Shown here in pieces: positions 58,395 through 64,000 of a stretch of 64,000 nt of DNA. A program made the translations under genes and the position numbers. This DNA comes from Buchnera aphidicola (Eriosoma lanigerum). GTDB taxonomy: Bacteria; Pseudomonadota; Gammaproteobacteria; Enterobacterales; Enterobacteriaceae. The notes beneath the pieces are model-generated. The model saw only the letters and a list, made by a program, of their open reading frames with translations. It made no database searches and was not told the origin of the DNA. The stretch is from contig NZ_OZ060395.1 of the NCBI RefSeq assembly GCF_964059125.1, positions 385,680 through 449,679 of the forward strand, written 5' to 3'. Numbering within the stretch: position 1 is the first letter of the stretch; the number at the start of each line of letters is the position of its first letter.

Positions 58395-59828
58395 TTAATC
58401 TTTATCCTCCATATTTGTCAAACTTTTTGTTTCCCATTCCGGAAAATAACGACAAATTAAAGAATTTAATTCTAATTTAAAAAAATCAATATTTTTATAA
58501 TTATCATTATATTTAGATACAATAAGATTTTTTATCATACCTGCTGCAATAGTATGGTTGCTAATTGGATCAATAAAAATTAAACCACCCATGATTGCGT
58601 TACTTTTGTAAGTATCCACAATCAATAACTCATCAAAAATAACATTAACACAAGCTATATCATTTAAATATAATGATTCCACATATTGTTTTTTAAAAGT
58701 ATTAATATCTCTCTTATACAAAATATTTTTTATATATACGCGCGATTTCTTTCCAGCTACTTTTATTAAATAATTTTTTTTTAAACATAATGGTGTCTCT
58801 GACATCCAAACAATATCTATACAAACTTCTCTTACAGGTTTTAACATAGAATGAACATCAACAATAACGTCTCCACGAGAAATATCTATGTTATCGTTTA
58901 ATACTAAAGAAATTGGTTGACTAGATTTAGCAATACTTAAATTACCATCAAAAGTAATAATTTTTTTAATTGAAGTATGCAGTCCTGAAGGTAAAATTTG
59001 AACTTTTTTTCCAACATGAATTGTTCCTGAAGCAATAGTACCTGAATAACCACGGAAATCTAAATTTGGTCTATTTACATATTGTACTGGAAAAATTAAA
59101 GAACTACTCTCAGAAACATCAGGAATAATAATATTTTCTAATATTTGTAGCAACGTATCTCCAATATACCAAGGCATATTTATACTTTTTACAACAATAT
59201 TTTCACCTAATAAAGCAGACACTGGAATATAACATACTTCTAATTTAAATTTTGTATTATTTAAAAAATCACAAAAATTTTTACAAATTTCTTTAAAAAC
59301 TATTTCATTATAATCTACTAAATCCATTTTATTAATAATTATGATTAAATGCTTAATTCCAAGTAAATTAGATATAAAAGTATGTCTTCTAGTTTGTTCT
59401 AAAATACCTTTTCTAGCATCTATTAGTAATACTGCTAATGAAGAATTAGAAGCTCCTGTAACCATATTTCTAGTATATTGTATGTGTCCTGGTGTATCTG
59501 CAATAATAAATTTTCTTTTATTAGTAGAAAAATAACGATAAGCTACATCAATAGTAATTCCTTGTTCTCGTTCAGCTTGTAATCCATCTACTAATAATGC
59601 AAAATCTACATCATTTCCTTGAGTTCCATGACGTCTACTATCTTGATATAAAGATAACAATTGATCATCATAAACATGTTTAGTTTCATGTAATAAACAA
59701 CCTATTAAAGTACTCTTACCATCATCTACACTACCACAAGTTAAAAACTTTAATAAACTTTTATTCTGTTTAGTATTAAAATATTTATCGAATATATTAT
59801 TTTTATCTTTTGAAACAACAATGTTCAT
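58395..59828 (-). CDS. cysN: Sulfate adenylyltransferase subunit 1 (GTPase)
   Basis: GTPase subunit of ATP sulfurylase, driving APS formation with CysD. 477 residues (E. coli 475), not fused to a kinase domain. G motifs: GSVDDGKST at 32-40, DTPGHIQY, INKMD; the DGLQAEREQGITIDVAYRYF switch region is unchanged. EF-Tu-like barrels follow. AGGA precedes the ATG; cysD ends 13 nt upstream. Confidence 0.98.
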   Translation of the reverse strand: MNIVVSKDKNNIFDKYFNTKQNKSLLKFLTCGSVDDGKSTLIGCLLHETKHVYDDQLLSLYQDSRRHGTQGNDVDFALLVDGLQAEREQGITIDVAYRYFSTNKRKFIIADTPGHIQYTRNMVTGASNSSLAVLLIDARKGILEQTRRHTFISNLLGIKHLIIIINKMDLVDYNEIVFKEICKNFCDFLNNTKFKLEVCYIPVSALLGENIVVKSINMPWYIGDTLLQILENIIIPDVSESSSLIFPVQYVNRPNLDFRGYSGTIASGTIHVGKKVQILPSGLHTSIKKIITFDGNLSIAKSSQPISLVLNDNIDISRGDVIVDVHSMLKPVREVCIDIVWMSETPLCLKKNYLIKVAGKKSRVYIKNILYKRDINTFKKQYVESLYLNDIACVNVIFDELLIVDTYKSNAIMGGLIFIDPISNHTIAAGMIKNLIVSKYNDNYKNIDFFKLELNSLICRYFPEWETKSLTNMEDKD

Positions 59829-59841
59829 GTATAAATTATCC

Positions 59842-60753
59842 TTAAAAATATCCTTGCCGTTTTTTTAATTCCATAGAATTTTGTTGATCATGATCAATTA
59901 TCCTTCCACTACGTTCACTCATTGTAGTACTTAACATTTCATTAATAATTTCAGGTAAAGTTTGTGCATTAGATTCTATTGCACTAGTTAAAGGCCAACA
60001 TCCCAAAGTACGGAAACGAACCATTCTTGGAGTAATTAATTCATCTGCTTGCATACAAATTTTAGTATTATCTTCAATAACCAACAATTTCTCTTCCCGT
60101 TGTAAAACAGGACGATTAGCTGCAAAATATAAAGGTACTACTTCTATGTTTTCTAAAAAAATATACTCCCATATATCTAATTCAGTCCAATTAGAGAGCG
60201 GAAAAACACGAATACTTTCTCCTAAATTAATTTGACCATTATAGTTATTCCATAATTCAGGACGTTGTCTTTTAGGATCCCATCGATGAAAAACATCTCG
60301 AAAAGAGTAAATTCGTTCCTTTGAACGAGATTTTTCTTCATCTCTACGAGCACCTCCGAAAGCAGCATCAAATTTATATTTATTTATAGCTTGTTTTAAT
60401 CCTTCAGTTTTCATAATATCTGTATATTGTGTACTAGTATAAGTAAAAGGAGTAACATTAGAAGAAATTCCTTCCGGATTTATATAAACAATTAACTCTA
60501 CATTGTTTTTTTTTATTATATTATCCCGAAAAGTATACATTTCCTGAAATTTCCAACCAGTATCAATATGTAACAATGGAAACGGTAAACTTCCTGGAAA
60601 AAATGCTTTTTTAGCTAAATGTAACATGACAGAAGAATCTTTTCCTATTGAATATAACATTACTGGGTAATTAAATTCTGCAACTACTTCTCTAAAAATA
60701 TAAATACTTTCATATTCTAATTGACGTAAATAAGTAAAACGATGTTTTTGCAT
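59842..60753 (-). CDS. cysD: Sulfate adenylyltransferase subunit 2
   Basis: Catalytic subunit of ATP sulfurylase, adenylating sulfate to APS. 303 residues (E. coli 302). The PP-loop motif is YSIGKDSSV from residue 34 on; [22 protein letters not shown] and the C-terminal [21 protein letters not shown] and [17 protein letters not shown] blocks are intact. Between cysG and cysN. Confidence 0.98.
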   Translation of the reverse strand: MQKHRFTYLRQLEYESIYIFREVVAEFNYPVMLYSIGKDSSVMLHLAKKAFFPGSLPFPLLHIDTGWKFQEMYTFRDNIIKKNNVELIVYINPEGISSNVTPFTYTSTQYTDIMKTEGLKQAINKYKFDAAFGGARRDEEKSRSKERIYSFRDVFHRWDPKRQRPELWNNYNGQINLGESIRVFPLSNWTELDIWEYIFLENIEVVPLYFAANRPVLQREEKLLVIEDNTKICMQADELITPRMVRFRTLGCWPLTSAIESNAQTLPEIINEMLSTTMSERSGRIIDHDQQNSMELKKRQGYF

Positions 60754-60805
60754 AATCTTTTATCTTTCATAAATATTAAATAATAATTTATATTTAATGT
60801 AATTA

Positions 60806-62188
60806 TTATTTGTTAATGTCATTAAACCATTTTAATTTATCATGAAAATATACTACTTTTCCTATAATTAATATAGTTGGACTAGTTGATTGATTAATCA
60901 ATTCTACTAAATTACTTAAAGTACCAATTAAAACCTGTTGTTTCATAGTAGTACCTTGAGAAATAACAGCAATAGGTGTTTTTATCGAAAAACTATGATT
61001 ATTTAAAGTTGTAACAATTAATTCACATTTTGTTCTTCCCATATAAATTACTATTGTATATGATAATTTAGATAAAGATAAACAAGCAATAACATTAGAA
61101 AAATCATGTGAATAAGCATTAACAAAAAACAAATTTTGAGAATATTGTCTATGTGTTAAGGGAATTCCAGCATAAGATGCTGCTCCAATAGCAGCTGTTA
61201 CCCCTGGGACTACTTGAAAATTACCACCTATTTTTTTTATTGCTTCTAACTCTTCTCCTCCTCTTCCAAAAATAAATGAATCTCCTCCTTTTAATCGAAC
61301 AACTTTTTTACCTTTCATGACTAATTCTACAATTAAATTATTAATATCTTTTTGATTCCAAGATTTTTTATCATTTACTCTTTTTCCTACACAAATACAT
61401 TGAGCATCGCGACGAACTAAATTTAACATATCTCTTTGAATTAAATAATCATATAAAACCACATCAGCTTGCTGTAAAACTTGAAAACCTCTTAAAGTTA
61501 ACAGCCCCAAATCTCCAGGTCCTGCTCCTACTAAAATTAATTCTCCATGTAAAGTAGAATCATTTTTCATTTCTGAATAAAAATTCTGTATAGCTAACTT
61601 TAAATTATTGTGAAGTACATAATTAACAAATGATCCATTAAAAATTTTTTCCCAAAAATAACGACGATCAGAACAATTTAAAAAAAAATTTTTAACTGTA
61701 TTACGCAATTTTCCTGCTAAATTAGCAACATTACCTAATTTAAAAGGTAATATAGCTTCTATTTTTTCTCTAATTAAACGTGATAATACTGGAGCAGTTC
61801 CACTAGAAGAAACTGCGACAATAATTGGTGAACGATCTACAATAGAAGGGAAAATAAATGAACATTTTTCTAAATCATCAACTACATTAACTAATATAAA
61901 TTTTTTATTAGCTATTTCAAATATTTTTTGATTTAATATTTCATTATTAGTAGCAGCAATTACTAAATATATTTTTTTTAAGTATTTTTCATGGAATTTA
62001 TCATTAATCCAAATAATCTTATTTTGTTCTTTTAATAAAATTAAATTTGGAGATAAATTATCAGATAACACATTAACTTTTGCTCCTGCTTTCAATAATA
62101 ATTGAATTTTACGTTCAGATACTATCCCTCCACCTACTACTAAAACAAATTTAGATCTTAAATTTACAAAAACTGGAAGATAATTCAC
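60806..62188 (-). CDS. cysG: Siroheme synthase CysG
   Basis: Trifunctional: uroporphyrinogen III methylation, precorrin-2 oxidation and iron insertion to siroheme, the cofactor of sulfite reductase (CysI). 460 residues (E. coli 457). N-terminal Rossmann part VVGGGIVSERK (16-26) and dimerisation region, then SUMT domain with VLVGAGPGDLGLLTLRG near 220 and VRLKGGDSFIFGRGGEE. Start is GTG at 62188 (MNYLPVF matches E. coli MDHLPIF), with AAGGA upstream; an overlapping ATG is out of frame. Confidence 0.97.
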   Translation of the reverse strand: MNYLPVFVNLRSKFVLVVGGGIVSERKIQLLLKAGAKVNVLSDNLSPNLILLKEQNKIIWINDKFHEKYLKKIYLVIAATNNEILNQKIFEIANKKFILVNVVDDLEKCSFIFPSIVDRSPIIVAVSSSGTAPVLSRLIREKIEAILPFKLGNVANLAGKLRNTVKNFFLNCSDRRYFWEKIFNGSFVNYVLHNNLKLAIQNFYSEMKNDSTLHGELILVGAGPGDLGLLTLRGFQVLQQADVVLYDYLIQRDMLNLVRRDAQCICVGKRVNDKKSWNQKDINNLIVELVMKGKKVVRLKGGDSFIFGRGGEELEAIKKIGGNFQVVPGVTAAIGAASYAGIPLTHRQYSQNLFFVNAYSHDFSNVIACLSLSKLSYTIVIYMGRTKCELIVTTLNNHSFSIKTPIAVISQGTTMKQQVLIGTLSNLVELINQSTSPTILIIGKVVYFHDKLKWFNDINK

Positions 62189-62468
62189 ATATTCCTTATC
62201 AATAATAACTAATATATTAATTATATTGTATTAATTAAAATAAATATTTAATTTAAATATTATATTATATAAAATTACTATCACAATAAAAACAAAATTA
62301 ATAAAAAATGATATACATTCATAAATATAAGACATATAAATATAACAACAATTAATTGATAATTACATCATATATTTTATACTACAATATATTTATATAC
62401 ATTATGAATTAAATAATATTGAATAGTTAAAAAAAAATAAATTATTATTGATGAATAATTTAATACTA

Positions 62469-63206
62469 TTATAATTTATCGTGTAAACCACATTCTCTTT
62501 TTAAACCAAAAAAACGAGTATCCTCTGGTAACATACCAACTTGATATTTATGTGTAGTGTGAATATCTCCTATAGATAAATAGCCTTTATTCCATAGTGG
62601 ATGATTCAATAAATTATTATTTTTTATATATTTATTTACTAATTTTGTATTCCAATCTATCATAGGTAAAACTTTTAATACATTATGTTGAATAGAAAAA
62701 TATTCTAAATTTGAACGAAAATTAGATTGATCATGTCTTAGTCCTGAAATCCAAGTCATAACTGATAGTTCTTTTAATGCGCGTTTCATTGGTTCAATTT
62801 TATTCATTTCATTATATTGTTTTAGTCCTACAACACCTTTCTTCCACAATTTTCCATAACGTGATTCTTGCCATGCTGGTGAAAGATAAGAACGAAATAT
62901 GTTTAAATTTAATTTTAAAGAATCAGTAATTAAATCAATATAACAATATGTCTCTGAAAATAAATAACCAGTATCAATTAAAATTACAGGAATATTTGGT
63001 TGATGTGTTACTATAAGATGTAAAAATGCTATAGATTGCAAACCAAAACTAGATGTGATTACAATATTATTAGGTAAATTATTAAAAATCCAATTTATAC
63101 GTTTACTAATATCATATTCTTTAAATAACATATTATATTCATGTAATATAGATTTTTTTGTAGAAAAATCTAAATTATTTAAATTTGTTAAATTAATTTT
63201 TGACAT
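62469..63206 (-). CDS. cysH: PAPS reductase
   Basis: Reduces PAPS to sulfite with thioredoxin. 245 residues (E. coli 244). The catalytic Cys is C239 in the C-terminal KRECGLH motif, the E. coli position. SSFGLQSIAFLHL, DTGYLFSETY, and AWQESRYGKLW motifs are intact. AAGGAA precedes the ATG. It starts 14 nt after cysI; 280 nt of A/T DNA separate it from cysG. Confidence 0.98.
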   Translation of the reverse strand: MSKINLTNLNNLDFSTKKSILHEYNMLFKEYDISKRINWIFNNLPNNIVITSSFGLQSIAFLHLIVTHQPNIPVILIDTGYLFSETYCYIDLITDSLKLNLNIFRSYLSPAWQESRYGKLWKKGVVGLKQYNEMNKIEPMKRALKELSVMTWISGLRHDQSNFRSNLEYFSIQHNVLKVLPMIDWNTKLVNKYIKNNNLLNHPLWNKGYLSIGDIHTTHKYQVGMLPEDTRFFGLKRECGLHDKL

Positions 63207-63220
63207 AATTTATTCCTTTT

Positions 63221-64000
63221 TTAATTCCAGAAATCTAATATAGAATTCTTGATTTCTTTTACTATATTATAACGAATACAAAAATCACCGAAATTTTCAT
63301 TTAATTGACGTTTATTAGACCATAATTGAATTAAATTATCTAATTTATCAAATAATTCAGATTCATTTAAATTTTCAGCATATAAACTTGCTAATTTTGT
63401 TCCAATAGTATTTCCACCTAAATACAAATTATAGCGATTCAGAGATTTACCAACTAATCCAATTTCTGCTAATAATGATCTACCACATCCATTAGGACAA
63501 CCAGAAATTCTAAATATAATTTTTTCATTATTTACTGAATACTTAATCATAATATTTTCAAGTTTTTTAATAAAAGATAATAAAATTCTTTCAGATTCAG
63601 CCATAGCTAATGGGCAAGTAGGAAAAGAAACACAAGCCATAGAATTTTCTTCTAATGGTGATCTTAAAACCATAAATCCATAACGAGAAGCTAAATTTTC
63701 AATAATTGTTTTATTAGCATTATCAATATTAGCAACAATTATATTTTGATTAGCAGTTAAACGAAATTCGCCAGTATGAATTTTTGCAATTTCTATTAAA
63801 CCTGATTTTAAAAGTTGATTTACATCATCCCGTAATCTACCTCCTGGTATAAATAATGTTAAATTCCATTTACCATTAATTCCTTTTTTCCACCCAAATT
63901 GATCTCCTCTCATCAAGAATTTATAAGGACGAATTGATGAAAATTTCACATTAGATCTATTTTCTACTTCATTTTTAAATTTTTGTATTCCATATTTTTG
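63221..64000 (-). CDS. cysI: Sulfite reductase hemoprotein subunit, C-terminal part (runs off the window)
   Basis: C-terminal 259 residues of the roughly 570-residue siroheme/4Fe-4S subunit that reduces sulfite to sulfide. The frame is open to the window end, with QKYGIQKFKNEVENRS upstream of KFSSIRPYKFLMRGDQFGW, matching E. coli; a GTG at 63949 is internal, not the start. The cluster and siroheme ligand cysteines lie in ACVSFPTCPLAMAE and SGCPNGCGRS. The N-terminal half and probably cysJ lie beyond 64000. Confidence 0.97.
   Translation of the reverse strand, partial: QKYGIQKFKNEVENRSNVKFSSIRPYKFLMRGDQFGWKKGINGKWNLTLFIPGGRLRDDVNQLLKSGLIEIAKIHTGEFRLTANQNIIVANIDNANKTIIENLASRYGFMVLRSPLEENSMACVSFPTCPLAMAESERILLSFIKKLENIMIKYSVNNEKIIFRISGCPNGCGRSLLAEIGLVGKSLNRYNLYLGGNTIGTKLASLYAENLNESELFDKLDNLIQLWSNKRQLNENFGDFCIRYNIVKEIKNSILDFWN

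Overview
The window reads as part of the chromosome of an obligate, genome-reduced gammaproteobacterial endosymbiont, almost certainly a Buchnera aphidicola strain (aphid host not determinable from the sequence). The evidence is extreme A+T richness, proteins full of Lys/Asn/Ile that still align end to end with Enterobacteriaceae orthologues, absence of transposases, phage genes and CRISPR, and a gene order (uup-trhO-valS-argI-ridA-deaD-pnp-rpsO-truB-rbfA-infB-nusA-leuU-secG-ftsH-rlmE-greA ... cysC-N-D-G-H-I) that matches what I remember of the Buchnera chromosome. Compared with tightly packed Buchnera genomes, this one has many long gene-free AT stretches (1-1520, 3423-4641, 8637-10698, 56766-57787) where genes have decayed without the DNA being fully deleted.

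Layout. 1-12.6 kb: sparse region with uup, trhO, valS, argI and ridA; the places of pepA/holC and pyrBI in E. coli gene order are empty. 12.7-27.7 kb: a long minus-strand block for translation and RNA metabolism (deaD, pnp, rpsO, truB, rbfA, infB, nusA), then tRNA-Leu(GAG), a frameshifted secG, ftsH, rlmE and greA. 28.4-32.3 kb: ibaG, rplU-rpmA, obgE, then rpsI-rplM on the minus strand. 33-38 kb: plus-strand pheA, ffh and the rpsP-rimM-trmD-rplS operon with overlapping genes. 38-45.3 kb: tldD, aroQ, rluD, alaS, csrA. 45.5-51.5 kb: tRNA-Ser(GCU), tRNA-Arg(ACG), gshA, metK, fau, rpiA and a Met-Leu-Gln tRNA cluster. 51.7-56.8 kb: glnS, pyrG, eno. 57.8-64 kb: minus-strand sulfate-assimilation cluster cysI(partial)-H-G-D-N-C.

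How the genes work together. Most are housekeeping genes for translation (five aminoacyl-tRNA synthetase or tRNA-linked functions, seven ribosomal proteins, rRNA and tRNA modification, IF2, NusA, GreA) and protein export or quality control (Ffh, SecG, FtsH). The symbiotic component is amino-acid supply: argI (arginine), pheA and aroQ (phenylalanine and shikimate pathway), and complete sulfate activation and reduction up to the window edge (cysteine, methionine), with metK and gshA using the sulfur amino acids. Empty slots suggest loss of pyrimidine synthesis (pyrBI) and of peptidoglycan precursor synthesis (glmM, murA).

Most notable: secG is split by one missing base in a 9-T tract, with an otherwise gapless match to E. 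coli SecG across the break; a perfect 36-bp inverted repeat lies between fau and rpiA; PheA has lost both phenylalanine-binding motifs and also the Arg of the dehydratase TRF motif. I found no new mobile or defence system.
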